Positions 17,147 to 27,125 of a stretch of 45,164 nt of DNA are shown here, piece by piece (position 1 is the first letter of the stretch; every line of letters begins with the position of its first letter). The stretch comes from Candidatus Scalindua sp. (lineage in GTDB: Bacteria > Planctomycetota > Brocadiia > Brocadiales > Scalinduaceae). The stretch covers positions 1 to 45,164 of the forward strand of contig JAIQZU010000070.1 in assembly GCA_021776915.1 (NCBI GenBank), given 5' to 3'. The translations under genes were made by a program, and so were the position numbers. Below the pieces are notes generated by a model, which was given only the letters and a program-made list of their open reading frames with translations, ran no database searches and had not been told where the DNA came from.

Positions 17147-17371
17147 TTTGGCTTCTATTTCTAACAAATGTGATTTTGAGGGTAGCGTATCGTCATAGCC
17201 CGGCTCGGTTAATCTGCGATCATCCTTCAAAAGACGAAAAGTTAAATGCTAAAATTAGTAAAGGGTATGTTAAGTGGAGAGATAATCACAGATCATTCAG
17301 ACGGTAGGGTATATTTGATTCAAGATTAAGATATATACAATGATTAACTTTTGGAAATAGGGAGGTGTAAA

Positions 17372-18895
17372 ATGCCGGTAATATGGGAATGGATAATTGG
17401 TGGGTTTCTTGTTTTCTTTTATGCATATGGGCGGTTCAACAATCCAGAAAGTGACAGGCTGTCAACCACAGTTATGAGATACTATTTTGCCGCATTTTCA
17501 TATTTTTTAGTTCTTGGCTTTATTTTTTTATTATTGGGTGGTGGAATTACAAATTCTCCTATTATATACTATAAATTGTTTACACATGGAGTAAGTACTC
17601 CTGATAATATTGAGAATCTCCCAGGGCCACTATTGTCTGCCCTTCTTTTGACAACTCTACTACCAAATTTCCCTATACTAAACAAAATTGATAAATGGTT
17701 AATGAAAGTGTTTAAAGATATGGGTAATATACCATTGGCTGCAAGGCGTTTTTCTGCCAAAATTCGGGATTATCAGTTTGAAGTTCCCTCACAGATTAGA
17801 AATGGTGTTACACAAAAATTAACTGATTTCTCTGATAATGATATACGATATGAGCGAGATAGTTCTTTACAATATAAATGGACAAAAATCACTTCTCTCT
17901 ATCTCCAGATCAAAAAATGGAAAGATACAGAAAAATATGAATGTGTTTTCAGGTCTAAATCAATGGAAAATGCGTTTAATAAAATAGAAAGAGAATACGA
18001 AACAACAAAAAAGGGAGCGTTGAGTTGTTTCGAGATTACAGATAGATTCCAAAATGATGAAACTGTTTCAAAAACTATAGCATACTGTAAAAGAAATTTT
18101 GAAGAGCAAGCGGTTGGTATACTCAATGAAATCTATGATTTTATAGCTCGCGGAATCCTGCGTTGTGAGATTACGCAAAAAGATAGAAGGTGTCAGTTAG
18201 AGAAAATGGGATTTTCTGTCAAGCCAGACGGGATGGAACCTTTAACTGCAGATCAAGTAGTCACTTTGGGCGTAGTTATCTTTTTAATCTTTATATCTGG
18301 GGTGCTTTTCATCAACTTTCTGACTGGAAAAGAGGAACGTATAGGCCGCGTTATTTTTATAGCATTCATGGTGTCAACCATTTATGGTCTATCAATTGTT
18401 GCAGGCATTTACCCTAAAACTGCATGGAGATTTGCTGATATTAAGCAAACTGGGAGTAGGCCAATGATTTCTTATTTACTATCAGGAGTTATTGCAGTAT
18501 GTTTTGCTTTCCTTGTATCTCTAACTTTCAAATATGTATATTTTTCAAGTTTTGTAAGAGCTTTAGGAGATATGAAGTGGAGCTATCCTTGGTTTTTAAT
18601 GTCGGCTGTCCTTGCTGTTAATATTGCATTTATTTCTGATAATTATGCTAAAGAAAATGTGTCGGAGCCTCCTTGGTTACGCTGGGTTGAAGGTGTACTA
18701 TCTGGCATAATAATGGCAGGAACTGCCTGGGTTGTTCGTACAATGTTATTCCAAATTAAAAACATGCCAGAATACAAAATCGAACAAATACCTCCAGAGG
18801 TTTTCTTGTTTCCTATCAGCATTTCTATAGGATTTTTTATTGGCGTTACTGTGCCACATTGGTACAGATCTGCTCCGAGGCAAGTGGATGATTAA
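17372..18895 (+). CDS. Polytopic membrane protein of unknown family
   Basis: ATG 17372 is chosen because GGAGG (17361-17365) is correctly spaced before it; a TTG at 17351 is upstream of that site. The 507 residues start with two membrane helices (about 4-20, 36-59). A long soluble, charged, probably helical region follows (about 100-285, with many aromatic and Lys/Glu residues). The protein ends with about six helices (290-311, 318-342, 358-385, 397-415, 431-450, 475-497). No transporter or enzyme motif was recognised. It is the last gene of the co-oriented envelope cassette. It might be a membrane sensor or assembly factor; function is not assigned. Confidence 0.65.
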   Translation: MPVIWEWIIGGFLVFFYAYGRFNNPESDRLSTTVMRYYFAAFSYFLVLGFIFLLLGGGITNSPIIYYKLFTHGVSTPDNIENLPGPLLSALLLTTLLPNFPILNKIDKWLMKVFKDMGNIPLAARRFSAKIRDYQFEVPSQIRNGVTQKLTDFSDNDIRYERDSSLQYKWTKITSLYLQIKKWKDTEKYECVFRSKSMENAFNKIEREYETTKKGALSCFEITDRFQNDETVSKTIAYCKRNFEEQAVGILNEIYDFIARGILRCEITQKDRRCQLEKMGFSVKPDGMEPLTADQVVTLGVVIFLIFISGVLFINFLTGKEERIGRVIFIAFMVSTIYGLSIVAGIYPKTAWRFADIKQTGSRPMISYLLSGVIAVCFAFLVSLTFKYVYFSSFVRALGDMKWSYPWFLMSAVLAVNIAFISDNYAKENVSEPPWLRWVEGVLSGIIMAGTAWVVRTMLFQIKNMPEYKIEQIPPEVFLFPISISIGFFIGVTVPHWYRSAPRQVDD

Positions 18896-19007
18896 AGCTA
18901 TGTAATATAGAAGAATTGTGGAGGTGTATTACCACCTACCGCTAATAGAGAATGAATTTCACTTCTAGCTTCATTGGGAATTATAAAAAAAGGACATCAT
19001 CTTGTAG

Positions 19008-19556
19008 TCAGTTCGATCCTGCATTCAGCACCTCTACTTTTCCGCTGAATGTTCCACCTCTGTTCACGATTAGTTTCCGGCAGGTTATTTTCCCATAGAT
19101 TTCTCCATGTTTCAGGATTTCAACAGTATCCATTGCGCTGACATCGCCCTTGATTCTACCCTGTACGACAGCATTTCCTACACGGATATTTGAGATTTCT
19201 ATTTTGCCTTTTCTTTTTAGATGAAGTGTGCCATAGGTCTCAAGATTTTTGCCTAAAAGGGTGGTGACCTTGTGATCGCTCAAGTCATTGCGGTTGTAAC
19301 AATGCTGACACGTTACTGCCTGCGCTTTTTCATCTGTGAAAATCTCTCTCTTGCACTTAAAGCAAATAACTCTCCTTTTTCCGATAGAAGATACCTGCTT
19401 TTTTTCAGATGGGGAGATAATCTCTTTAACGTTGATGTGTTTATTACAATGGCGGCATGGCATCGACATGCAGTGGGTCGATACGGTAAGCTTGCCTTTG
19501 CAATAGGGGCATAATATATCCCTTGTATCAAACGAGTCGTTTGATTTAACATTCAT
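19008..19556 (-). CDS. Bactofilin-domain protein with two N-terminal zinc ribbons
   Basis: A 182-residue protein in two parts. Residues 14-88 hold two CxxC pairs of pairs: C16/C19 with C34/C37, and C65/C68 with C83/C86, each a zinc-ribbon pattern. Residues about 95-182 are bactofilin-like: short repeated strands with alternating Gly-x-hydrophobic (ISNIRVGNAVVQGRIKGD, then HGEIYGKITCRKLIVNRG). Bactofilins polymerise into non-polar filaments that scaffold cell-shape and envelope functions. It follows a second bactofilin gene by about 50 bases, so they are probably one operon. The zinc ribbons are an unusual addition that could bind nucleic acid or a partner protein. Confidence 0.75.
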   Translation of the reverse strand: MNVKSNDSFDTRDILCPYCKGKLTVSTHCMSMPCRHCNKHINVKEIISPSEKKQVSSIGKRRVICFKCKREIFTDEKAQAVTCQHCYNRNDLSDHKVTTLLGKNLETYGTLHLKRKGKIEISNIRVGNAVVQGRIKGDVSAMDTVEILKHGEIYGKITCRKLIVNRGGTFSGKVEVLNAGSN

Positions 19557-19606
19557 AGACCATGTTTATAATGTATAAATTGGTGTTATCCGGTTAGCGG
19601 CTGATT

Positions 19607-19993
19607 CTATATTTTTTTCTCCTCTTTTTTTACTTCACTGAAGGGTTGTTTTTCCGGCTTCGTCCCATCCGGATTTACGTTGCACTGCCCGACAAAGACG
19701 ACGCCTTCTTCAATAACTAATGTTCTCGCCTGTAAGTCGCCAATGAGGTGGGCCTTTTGCTTAAGCTCAACTTTTTCAGACGCTATTATGTTTCCATCTA
19801 CACGGCCTTCAATAACGGCGTTCTTGACCTTGACATTTGCCTTGATCGCACCTGTCTTACCAACGACGAGTTCACCTTCATTTGATACCAGTTCGCCTTC
19901 GAACTTTCCATCGATCTTCATAACCTTGTCAAACTTTATTGTACCTTTAATATCTACGTCGGTTGTCAGATTAGTTATGTTTACATCGGCCAT
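19607..19993 (-). CDS. Bactofilin
   Basis: A 128-residue bactofilin (DUF583-type). An N-terminal polar tail is followed by the repeated beta-helix core: IKGTIKFDKVMKIDGKFEG, then GELVVGKTGAIKANVKVKNAVIEGRVDGN, then VELKQKAHLIGDLQARTLVIEEG. It ends in a Lys/Glu-rich tail. Bactofilins form cytoplasmic or membrane-associated filaments. Ribosome site AAGGAGGG lies just before the ATG. It is the first gene of a two-gene operon with a zinc-ribbon bactofilin. In planctomycetes it could act in cell-plan or compartment organisation, which is inference. Confidence 0.9.
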   Translation of the reverse strand: MADVNITNLTTDVDIKGTIKFDKVMKIDGKFEGELVSNEGELVVGKTGAIKANVKVKNAVIEGRVDGNIIASEKVELKQKAHLIGDLQARTLVIEEGVVFVGQCNVNPDGTKPEKQPFSEVKKEEKKI

Positions 19994-20587
19994 CTTACCC
20001 TCCTTTCAGGAATTATATAACTTCCAGAATAAAATTATCATAAATATGTAATGTTCTATCTATACTTCTGTATAAGCTGATATGTATTATTTTTCATCAA
20101 GGATAATTGAATTTTTTAAAATATCAATAGTTTTATCCTGATTGTCAAAGTAATGGGATAGCGAACTCTATTTTGAGATTCAGATAATATGCCTGAAGCC
20201 AAAATAAGACGAGGCTTAACGAGATAAGTTGATTGTCTGGTGCAAGATTTGTATCTGAAATGATAGTTCTGTTGTAGGCTAAAAAAAATAGTCGTGAGTT
20301 GGTAGCCTGCCCGTTATAGAATTACTTTAATATTACAAGCCAAACTATTCGTTATGTCAAATTGACATAAGCCTCAAAATTCGGAAATAGACAACTGCCA
20401 TATTGGCACCTTATGTAACGGCATTATCATCTTCTTAAGATAGTAATAGATCGCAAGACATGTAAGCTATTGCATGATGGTGTGTTGGAATCACGCAAGG
20501 ATTATTGGTATATCTTTTGCTATCTTCATATATCTACTAATCTAAACATAAAGAAGTGGCGCTTGGAATTTTGAAAGGAGGAAAGTA
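19994..20587. other. Divergent control region bactofilin / groEL1
   Basis: 594 bases between minus-strand bactofilins and the plus-strand chaperonin cluster. No CIRCE element (TTAGCACTC-N9-GAGTGCTAA) was found by reading it. A 19-base perfect palindrome is at 20352-20370. A weak sigma70-like pair, TTGGAA (20485) and TATATC (20509), with an 18-base spacer, lies about 75 bases before groEL1. Confidence 0.4.
20352..20370. promoter_or_regulatory. Perfect 19-base palindrome, operator candidate
   Basis: TTATGTCAA-A-TTGACATAA is an exact 9+1+9 palindrome about 220 bases upstream of groEL1. The size and symmetry suit a dimeric repressor site. The regulator is unknown, and it is not a CIRCE box. Confidence 0.4.
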
Positions 20588-22276
20588 ATGGCTGCAAAGC
20601 AGTTGGTATTCAGAGAAGACGCAAGGATGGCAATAAAAAGGGGGGTCACAAAGCTCGCTAATGCCGTTAAAAGTACACTTGGTCCGAGAGGTAGAAATGC
20701 TGTTCTTGATAAAGGGTGGGGAAGCCCCACAATAACTAAGGACGGTGTCTCTGTTGCAGAGGAAATTGAACTGAAGGATCCTTATGAGAATATGGGTGCA
20801 AAACTGGTGAAGGAAGTTGCATCTAAAACGAGTGACGTTGCAGGAGACGGAACCACTACTGCAACCGTATTGGCTGAGGCTATTTTCAATAACGGGTTGA
20901 AGTGTGTTTCTGCAGGCATAGACCCTGTAGCGCTTAACCGCGGAATGAAGATAGCAGTAGACAGGGTAGTGGAAAAGCTTCTGAGCATGAGTAAAGGAAT
21001 AAAAGATCAGGCAGAAATTGCCAATATAGGAACCATTGCATCTAATAATGACAGTGAAGTAGGTAAGATGATAGCAAATGCTATGGAGAAAGTAGGCAAG
21101 GATGGTGTTATCACTGTTGAAGAGGGGAAGAGTATTGATTCTGATGTTGAAGTAGTCGAAGGAATGCAGTTTGACCGTGGATACTTATCTCCTCATTTTG
21201 CAACAGATAAAGATAATATGAAGGTAGAGTTGAAGGATGCATATGTGCTGATACACGAAGAAAAAATATCAAACATAAAAGGTATTGTTCCTTTACTGGA
21301 AAAAGTTGCAAAGACTAAAAGACCTCTTTTGATAATTGCAGAAGACATAGAAGGAGAGGCGTTAGCAACTCTGGTTATAAATAACATCCGTGGCACTATC
21401 ACATGCGCTGCAGTTAAGGCGCCGGGATATGGAGACCGAAGGAAGGCCATGATGGATGATATTGCAATACTTACAGGCGGCAAGGCTGTAGTTAAGGATT
21501 TGGGGGCTCAGTTGGAAAACGTTGAGTTGAACGAGCTGGGAACAGCAAAGAAGATTAATATAGATTCTGAGAATACGACTATTGTGAATGGCGGGGGTAG
21601 TTCAAAAGATATTAGTGGGCGTATAAATCAGATAAGAAAGGAAATAGAAGATACAACATCTGACTATGACCGTGAGAAACTGCAGGAAAGGCTGGCAAAA
21701 TTAGCAGGTGGTGTAGCGCAGATAAATGTAGGCGCATCAACAGAAACAGAGATGAAAGAGAAGAAAGCGCGTGTAGAGGATGCGTTACATGCTACTCGTG
21801 CCGCAATCGAAGAAGGTGTCTTGCCAGGCGGTGGTGTTGCCTTATTGAGGGCTTCTAAGGTATTGGATGATCTCAAATTAAAAGGTGATGAACACTATGG
21901 TGTTGACATTATAAGAAATTCACTAAGCGGGCCAATTAGACAGATAGTCAAGAACGCAGGTTTAGAAGGTGCGGTAGTGGTAAGGAAGATTCTGGCATCA
22001 AAGGACAATGCCTTTGGTTATGATGCCGAAAAAGAAAAATATGGAAATCTACTTGAATTTGGAGTGATTGATCCTACAAAAGTGACTAGGAGTGCGTTGC
22101 AAAACGCCTTAAGCATTGCCAGTATACTCCTTACAAGTGATTGTCTCATTACGGATATTCCAAGTAAAGATGAGGCGATGATGCCTCCCGGTGGCGGTAT
22201 GCCTCCTGGTGGTATGGGTGGAATGGGCGGTATGGGTGGTATGCCAGGAATGGGCGGTATGCCTGGAATGATGTAA
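20588..22276 (+). CDS. groEL: Chaperonin GroEL, copy 1 (GGM-tailed)
   Basis: A 562-residue 60-kDa chaperonin. The N-terminus [12 protein letters not shown] and LGPRGRN, then [13 protein letters not shown] (ATP-binding Asp), [12 protein letters not shown] in the apical/intermediate region and [22 protein letters not shown] are standard. The tail is a long Gly-Gly-Met repeat ([14 protein letters not shown] and onward), the flexible segment inside the cavity, longer than in E. coli. It forms a double-ring folding machine with GroES. Ribosome site AAAGGAGG is strong. It comes before groES, the reverse of the common groES-groEL order, and is followed by a second groEL. Confidence 0.97.
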   Translation: MAAKQLVFREDARMAIKRGVTKLANAVKSTLGPRGRNAVLDKGWGSPTITKDGVSVAEEIELKDPYENMGAKLVKEVASKTSDVAGDGTTTATVLAEAIFNNGLKCVSAGIDPVALNRGMKIAVDRVVEKLLSMSKGIKDQAEIANIGTIASNNDSEVGKMIANAMEKVGKDGVITVEEGKSIDSDVEVVEGMQFDRGYLSPHFATDKDNMKVELKDAYVLIHEEKISNIKGIVPLLEKVAKTKRPLLIIAEDIEGEALATLVINNIRGTITCAAVKAPGYGDRRKAMMDDIAILTGGKAVVKDLGAQLENVELNELGTAKKINIDSENTTIVNGGGSSKDISGRINQIRKEIEDTTSDYDREKLQERLAKLAGGVAQINVGASTETEMKEKKARVEDALHATRAAIEEGVLPGGGVALLRASKVLDDLKLKGDEHYGVDIIRNSLSGPIRQIVKNAGLEGAVVVRKILASKDNAFGYDAEKEKYGNLLEFGVIDPTKVTRSALQNALSIASILLTSDCLITDIPSKDEAMMPPGGGMPPGGMGGMGGMGGMPGMGGMPGMM

Positions 22277-22375
22277 CGGCTTACCAGCAAACCTATCGCC
22301 AGTTAGGGAATTTTTTTCTGGCAATGTGAATTAATTCGGTTTTATGTGATTATATAATAAAAGGAGGAATTTGTT

Positions 22376-22663
22376 ATGGCAATAAGGCCTTTAGATGACA
22401 GAGTTGTAGTTGAACCGCTTGAGGCAGAAGTAAAGACAAAAGGCGGAATTGTTTTACCGGACTCTGCAAAAGAAAAACCAACAAAAGGGAAGGTTATATC
22501 TGTTGGAGATGGAAAACTTCTTGACAGTGGTGAAAGAGCCAAACTTTTAGTGAAAAAGGGTGATCAGGTTCTATACGGAAAGTATTCGGGAACAGAAATA
22601 ACAGTAGATGGTAAGGAATATCTTATTTTAAAAGAAAACGATATCTTGGCTAAAATTGAATAA
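22376..22663 (+). CDS. groES: Co-chaperonin GroES
   Basis: A 95-residue co-chaperonin: [38 protein letters not shown] is the classic N-terminus with the mobile loop at about 20-35. It ends with [12 protein letters not shown]. Its heptamer caps the GroEL ring. It sits between the two groEL genes, 20 bases before groEL2, with its own strong ribosome site (AAAGGAGGA). A weak hairpin (GCCAG/CTGGC at about 22301-22324) lies in the gap after groEL1. Confidence 0.97.
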   Translation: MAIRPLDDRVVVEPLEAEVKTKGGIVLPDSAKEKPTKGKVISVGDGKLLDSGERAKLLVKKGDQVLYGKYSGTEITVDGKEYLILKENDILAKIE

Positions 22664-22683
22664 TCAAGTTCAGGAGGTATATT

Positions 22684-24306
22684 ATGGCTGCAAAACAGCT
22701 TTTGTTTGATGAAGAGGCAAGACGCAATATAAAAAATGGTATAAAGAAACTGGCAGATGCGGTAAGGGTAACTATGGGTCCAACCGGCAGGAACGTGATT
22801 CTGGAAAAGAGTTTTGGATCACCTACTGTTACAAAGGATGGTGTTACTGTAGCAAAAGAGGTTGATCTGAATGAACCCTTTGAAAATATGGGAGCGAAAA
22901 TGGTCTGCGAAGTAGCTTCTAAGACGAGTGATGTCGCAGGTGACGGCACTACAACTGCAACTATTCTGGCTGAAGCAATTTTTAATGAAGGTATGAAGCA
23001 CGTTACGGCAGGTGCGAATACAATGGCGCTGAAAAGGGGCATTGATAAGGCCGTAAGCGTGGTAGTCGAGGAATTGAATAATATATGCAGGAAAGTCAAA
23101 GACAGATCACAGATTGCACAGGTTGGTACGATTTCAGCAAATAATGATTCATCAATTGGGAATCTGTTGGCGGACGCTATGGATAAGGTGGGCAAGGACG
23201 GTGTTATTACGGTTGAAGAAGCTAAAAGTATGGGAACCACATTAGAAATCGTCGAGGGAATGCAGTTCGATAAGGGATTTATTTCCCCTTATTTTGTAAC
23301 AAAAGCTCAAACAATGGAAGTTATATTTGAAGATCCATACATATTAATTCATGAGAAAAAGATTTCAAATATGAAAGAGCTGTTACCCCTTCTGGAGAAG
23401 TTAGCTAGTGTTGGCAAGCCGCTATTAATCATTGCCGAGGAGGTTGAAGGCGAGGCCCTGGCTATGTTAGTTGTTAACAAATTGCGGGGCGTCTTGAACT
23501 GTGCTGCAGTAAAAGCCCCTGGTTTTGGCGATAGAAGGAAGGCCATGCTGGAGGATATTGCAATTCTTACGAACGGGCGTTTGATATCAGAAGACCTTGG
23601 GATAAAGCTGGAAACTCTGGAACTTACTGATCTTGGAACTGCAAAGCGGGTTACGATTGATAAGGACAATACGACAATAATAGAAGGCGCCGGGAAGAAA
23701 TCAGATATACAGGGCAGAATTTCTCAGATTAGAAATCAAATTGAGCAGACTACCTCTGATTATGACAAGGAAAAACTACAGGAAAGACTTGCAAAGCTTA
23801 CTGGCGGTATTGCCGTAATAAATGTAGGCGGCGCTACCGAGGCTGAAGTGAATGAGAGGAAGTCGCGTGTAGAGGATGCGCTTAATGCAACAAGGGCGGC
23901 GGTGGAAGAAGGTGTTATTCCTGGAGGCGGAGTTGCTTTTATCAGAACAATTCCAAAGGTTGAGGAATTGCGCAAGAAATTAAAGGGTGATGAAAAGGTA
24001 GGCTCTGATATAATTGCAAAAGCAATTGAAGCTCCTTTAAGACAGATTGTCTCCAATACAGGTGGTGAAGGTTCTGTAGTAGTTGAGGAAGTAAAAGAAA
24101 AAAGTACCAATATAGGATTTGATGCCAATACATCTGAATTTGTAGATATGTTTGAGAGAGGAATAATTGATCCAACAAAGGTTGCACGCACAGCATTACA
24201 AAATGCAGCCAGCATAGCCGGACTGATGTTGACAACTGAGGTAATGGTGACAGAGTTAAATGAAAACGAAGATGACGAATCTCGAGTTGAGGGCAGCGTA
24301 TCTTAG
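22684..24306 (+). CDS. groEL2: Chaperonin GroEL, copy 2 (no GGM tail)
   Basis: A 540-residue second GroEL, clearly diverged from copy 1 but with intact core motifs: [33 protein letters not shown] and [22 protein letters not shown]. Instead of a GGM tail it ends in an acidic stretch ([15 protein letters not shown]), so its cavity lining differs. It shares groES with copy 1. A strong intrinsic terminator follows. The second copy may be adapted to particular substrates, such as the heme proteins or compartment proteins of the cell; this is inference. Confidence 0.96.
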   Translation: MAAKQLLFDEEARRNIKNGIKKLADAVRVTMGPTGRNVILEKSFGSPTVTKDGVTVAKEVDLNEPFENMGAKMVCEVASKTSDVAGDGTTTATILAEAIFNEGMKHVTAGANTMALKRGIDKAVSVVVEELNNICRKVKDRSQIAQVGTISANNDSSIGNLLADAMDKVGKDGVITVEEAKSMGTTLEIVEGMQFDKGFISPYFVTKAQTMEVIFEDPYILIHEKKISNMKELLPLLEKLASVGKPLLIIAEEVEGEALAMLVVNKLRGVLNCAAVKAPGFGDRRKAMLEDIAILTNGRLISEDLGIKLETLELTDLGTAKRVTIDKDNTTIIEGAGKKSDIQGRISQIRNQIEQTTSDYDKEKLQERLAKLTGGIAVINVGGATEAEVNERKSRVEDALNATRAAVEEGVIPGGGVAFIRTIPKVEELRKKLKGDEKVGSDIIAKAIEAPLRQIVSNTGGEGSVVVEEVKEKSTNIGFDANTSEFVDMFERGIIDPTKVARTALQNAASIAGLMLTTEVMVTELNENEDDESRVEGSVS

Positions 24307-24342
24307 TTTAATGACTGAAAAAATTTATAAAACTGTTTTGAG

Positions 24343-24374
24343 AAAAGGCCACATAAATGTGGCCTTTTTGTTTT
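24343..24374 (+). terminator. Intrinsic terminator after groEL2
   Basis: An 11-base perfect stem AAAAGGCCACA / TGTGGCCTTTT around loop TAAA (24354-24357), followed directly by TTTTTGTTTT. It should end the groEL1-groES-groEL2 transcript and separate it from dnaJ. Confidence 0.85.
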
Positions 24375-24558
24375 GTATTCGAAGGATTATGACGGCTCTA
24401 AAACCTGCTTGACATTTTGTTTGTCACCGATATCATATTATTTGAAAAATTGATTGCAAGTATTAAGTTGTTATCTGTTTTAGGCTTATACGCCTGAAAA
24501 TAAAGTTGGATAGTATTCAGGATTTGTCTGCAAATTATGAAATATGCCTGGCTTGAAT

Positions 24559-25677
24559 ATGAAAAAAGAAGATTATTATAAGGTTCTGGATGTTGAAAAG
24601 AATGCAAGTCAGGATGAGATAAAACGGGTTTACAGGAAAATGGCATTGAAGTATCATCCTGATAAGAATCCTGGTAATAAGCAGGCTGAGGAGAAATTTA
24701 AAGAAGCGGCGGAGGCATACGAAGTTCTCAGTGACCCTGAGAAGAGAAGAAGGTATGATCAATTTGGACATGAAGGACTAAGGGGAGGCGACACAAGAGG
24801 TTTTGGTAACTTTGAAGACATTTTCGATGCGTTTGGTGATATCTTTGGCGGTGGAGGCAGTATATTTGAGGAGTTTTTCGGCGGCAGGACAAGGCAGACG
24901 GCAAAACGAGGAGCTAGTTTAAGATGTGACATTACCATAGAATTCAAAGATATTGCCACGGGAGTTGAAAAAACAATAGAGGTTAACAAGAGAGATTTCT
25001 GTGAGGAGTGCCGGGGAACAGGCGCTCGTAAAGGCACATCTCCTGTTTCCTGTCCTTATTGTAAGGGTCATGGCGAAATCCATCAGAGACAGGGGTTTTT
25101 TACTCTAAGAACTGCATGTCCTAAATGCCAGGGCAGTGGAAAACTTATTGAAACTCCTTGTAATAAATGTAGTGGTCACGGTGTATATCCTAAAAAATCA
25201 AGTATTAAGGTGCAGGTACCTGCCGGTATTGAAGATGGTGCAAGATTACGTGTTACAGGCCAGGGTGAATCAGGGGCAAACGGAGCGCAACCTGGCGATT
25301 TGTATTGTGATATACACGTAAAACCACACCCGATCTTTAAAAGGCAGGATTATGATATAATTTGTGAGTTCCCAATTACGTTTACTCAGGCGGCATTAGG
25401 ATGTGAAATTGAGGTGCCAACTATTCTGGGGAAACTAAGGAAAGTAAGGATACCTGCCGGGATGCAAAGTGACGAAGTCATACCGGTTAGAGGTGAAGGC
25501 ATTCCACATGTTCGTGGTTATGGTGTAGGGAATCTGTTGGTACATGTTATAGTTGAAACTCCTAATAAATTGACTCCAAGACAGGAAGAATTATTAAGAG
25601 AGTTTGCAGAATCAGAACATAAGAATGTAACACCCAAACGAAAGAGCTTTTTCCAGAAGGTTAAGAAGCTTTTCTAG
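24559..25677 (+). CDS. dnaJ: Chaperone DnaJ (Hsp40)
   Basis: ATG 24559 ([12 protein letters not shown]) matches the usual DnaJ N-terminus; an in-frame ATG at 24544 adds five residues. No clear Shine-Dalgarno supports either. The J domain has the HPD motif (YHPDKNPG), then a Gly/Phe-rich linker with FGDIFGGGG. Four CxxCxGxG zinc motifs follow ([32 protein letters not shown]), then the beta-sandwich substrate domains. It is a full-length type I Hsp40, 372 residues, stimulating DnaK ATPase. grpE follows, but no dnaK is in the window. Confidence 0.95.
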   Translation: MKKEDYYKVLDVEKNASQDEIKRVYRKMALKYHPDKNPGNKQAEEKFKEAAEAYEVLSDPEKRRRYDQFGHEGLRGGDTRGFGNFEDIFDAFGDIFGGGGSIFEEFFGGRTRQTAKRGASLRCDITIEFKDIATGVEKTIEVNKRDFCEECRGTGARKGTSPVSCPYCKGHGEIHQRQGFFTLRTACPKCQGSGKLIETPCNKCSGHGVYPKKSSIKVQVPAGIEDGARLRVTGQGESGANGAQPGDLYCDIHVKPHPIFKRQDYDIICEFPITFTQAALGCEIEVPTILGKLRKVRIPAGMQSDEVIPVRGEGIPHVRGYGVGNLLVHVIVETPNKLTPRQEELLREFAESEHKNVTPKRKSFFQKVKKLF

Positions 25678-25717
25678 ATAGTTCATTCTTGTGAAATGAT
25701 AGGAGGAATTTGTTGTT

Positions 25718-26374
25718 ATGTCTGAAGTGAGAAACAATCAGGATGAAGAAAAAGCAAAAGAGGAACACGATGAAGCTGTAAATAACGCTGAAGATAAGGA
25801 AGGCCTCGAAAGTTCAATAGAAAATTCCAATAGTGATGAGGAAACAGGAAAGGAAGAGATTGCTGCTTTAATGAAAAAGGCAGAAGAGCGTGATTCTTTC
25901 CTGGATCAATTGCTGAGGACCAGGGCAGAGTTTGAGAATTACCAAAAGAGGGTGCGTAAAGAAAACGAATCAACCTCCCAATATGCAATTCAAAATCTTA
26001 TTCTTGATCTTTTTCCGGAGCTCGATAATTTTGGCAGGGCTTTGAAACTGGCAGATAGTTCAAAAGATTTTGATAAGTTTGTGGAAGGTATAAAGTTGAT
26101 AGAAGGTCAATTATTTAAGGTTTTAGCTAAGTACGGTGTAAAGCCTATTGATACAGTGGGAAAAGCGTTTGATCCAAATCTTCATGAAGCAGTGATGGAG
26201 GAGGAGAATAATGAACTGCCGCATCATACTATTATAGACGAATTACAGGGAGGTTTTCTCTTGAAAGAACGTGTAATCAGGCCATCGAAAGTCAAAGTTT
26301 CAAAGAGAACCATTGAAGAAAATGATGTAGAAGGAACAGAGGATACAGAGGATTTACAGAATGATAATGACTAA
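25718..26374 (+). CDS. grpE: Nucleotide exchange factor GrpE
   Basis: A 218-residue GrpE. An acidic, disordered N-terminus (about 1-50) precedes a long helix, with LRTRAEFENYQKRVRKE at about 65-82. The C-terminal beta domain has the signature GKAFDPNLHEAVM and GGFLLKERVIRPSKVKV. It releases ADP from DnaK. An AGGAGG ribosome site lies about 12 bases before the ATG, a slightly long spacing. The acidic C-terminal extension (VEGTEDTEDLQNDND) is longer than usual. It is 40 bases after dnaJ in an operon. Confidence 0.95.
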   Translation: MSEVRNNQDEEKAKEEHDEAVNNAEDKEGLESSIENSNSDEETGKEEIAALMKKAEERDSFLDQLLRTRAEFENYQKRVRKENESTSQYAIQNLILDLFPELDNFGRALKLADSSKDFDKFVEGIKLIEGQLFKVLAKYGVKPIDTVGKAFDPNLHEAVMEEENNELPHHTIIDELQGGFLLKERVIRPSKVKVSKRTIEENDVEGTEDTEDLQNDND

Positions 26375-26412
26375 AGCTTTACGTCTTAAATTTGTTAGAA
26401 GGAAGGAGAAAC

Positions 26413-26700
26413 ATGCCTACTTACGATTATAAATGTAATGCCTGTAATCATACATTTGAATTGTTTCAGTCTATAACTGAAAATCATATCAGAAAATGTC
26501 CTGAATGTGGAAAACTGAAGATAAAACGGCTTATTGGCACTGGTAGTACGATTATTTTTAAAGGGTCCGGCTTCTATCAGACTGATTATAGAAGCGAAGA
26601 ATATAAATCACGCCAGAAAGCTGAAAAATCATCTTCCTCCTCAGATACCAAAGATAAGAAAAAAGAGAAAAAAGCGATAAAGAAAGATGTCAAAGATTAA
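26413..26700 (+). CDS. FmdB-family zinc ribbon protein
   Basis: ATG 26413 with AAGGAG just upstream is the start; an in-frame TTG at 26392 lies before the ribosome site. The 95 residues open with MPTYDYKCNACNHTFELFQSI, then RKCPECGKLKIKRLIG. This gives the CxxC...CxxC zinc ribbon of the FmdB/CxxC_CxxC_SSSS family, and the Ser-rich C-terminal stretch (KSSSSSDTK) and Lys-rich tail also fit. The function of the family is unsettled (regulatory protein by early naming). It overlaps yacG by 14 bases. Confidence 0.9.
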   Translation: MPTYDYKCNACNHTFELFQSITENHIRKCPECGKLKIKRLIGTGSTIIFKGSGFYQTDYRSEEYKSRQKAEKSSSSSDTKDKKKEKKAIKKDVKD

Positions 26701-26869
26701 ATGCCGTAATTGCGGCAAAGAGCTTATCTATAATGTTATAAGTGACATACCGACATTTCCTTTTTGCAGTGAACGCTGTAAGTTAATAGACTTGGGATCA
26801 TGGTTTGATGAAGAAAGGCGTATAGAAGACCCTGTTCCGGATGATCAGATTGAGAGTAACGATACGTAA
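26687..26869 (+). CDS. yacG: YacG-type zinc-binding protein (DNA gyrase inhibitor family)
   Basis: A 60-residue protein with C6-x2-C9 and C27-x3-C31, PFCSERCKLIDLGSWFDEE and an acidic tail: the full YacG pattern. In E. coli YacG binds GyrB and inhibits gyrase. It starts inside the previous gene, so translation is coupled. It is the last gene of the chaperone operon. Confidence 0.9.
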   Translation: MSKIKCRNCGKELIYNVISDIPTFPFCSERCKLIDLGSWFDEERRIEDPVPDDQIESNDT

Positions 26870-26883
26870 AGCAGGATACCTCA

Positions 26884-26909
26884 AGAGTAAAATATTTATT
26901 TTACGCTCT
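26884..26909 (+). terminator. AT-rich hairpin after yacG
   Basis: GTAAAAT-ATTT-ATTTTAC (26887-26904) is a perfect 7-base stem, extended by AGA/TCT-type flanking pairs. It lies 15 bases after the yacG stop. The stem is weak and lacks a following T tract, so termination is only possible. Confidence 0.4.
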
Positions 26910-27125
26910 CAATGTCTTCAAATCAGGAACGTTTTTCCGAACAACTCCGTAAGTTTCAGTTTATTGTAGCTTATGATAGGTGCTCTATTTATAAAATATA
27001 TTACTTGTACATTTTTAGTAAAATGAGTAAAATTACCGCTTGATCATACTCAATGTATTTTCTATTTGGTATTTTAGATCAATAATCTTAGCAACTTACT
27101 TTAGATTTTAAGAAAGGGGTGACAA

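Noticed and set aside
14781-18995. Short similarity CTTCATTGG(A/G)AATTA(C/T)AA at 14781 and 18969
   Set aside because: About 20 similar bases in AT-rich DNA flanking the cassette genes; too short to call an attachment site or repeat.
20400-20587. CIRCE (HrcA) operator before groEL1
   Set aside because: No TTAGCACTC-N9-GAGTGCTAA or close variant is present in the upstream region.
20588-24306. Minus-strand frames inside groEL1 and groEL2
   Set aside because: They are Ser/Ala/Pro-rich shadows of the chaperonin reading frames and occur at equivalent places in both copies.
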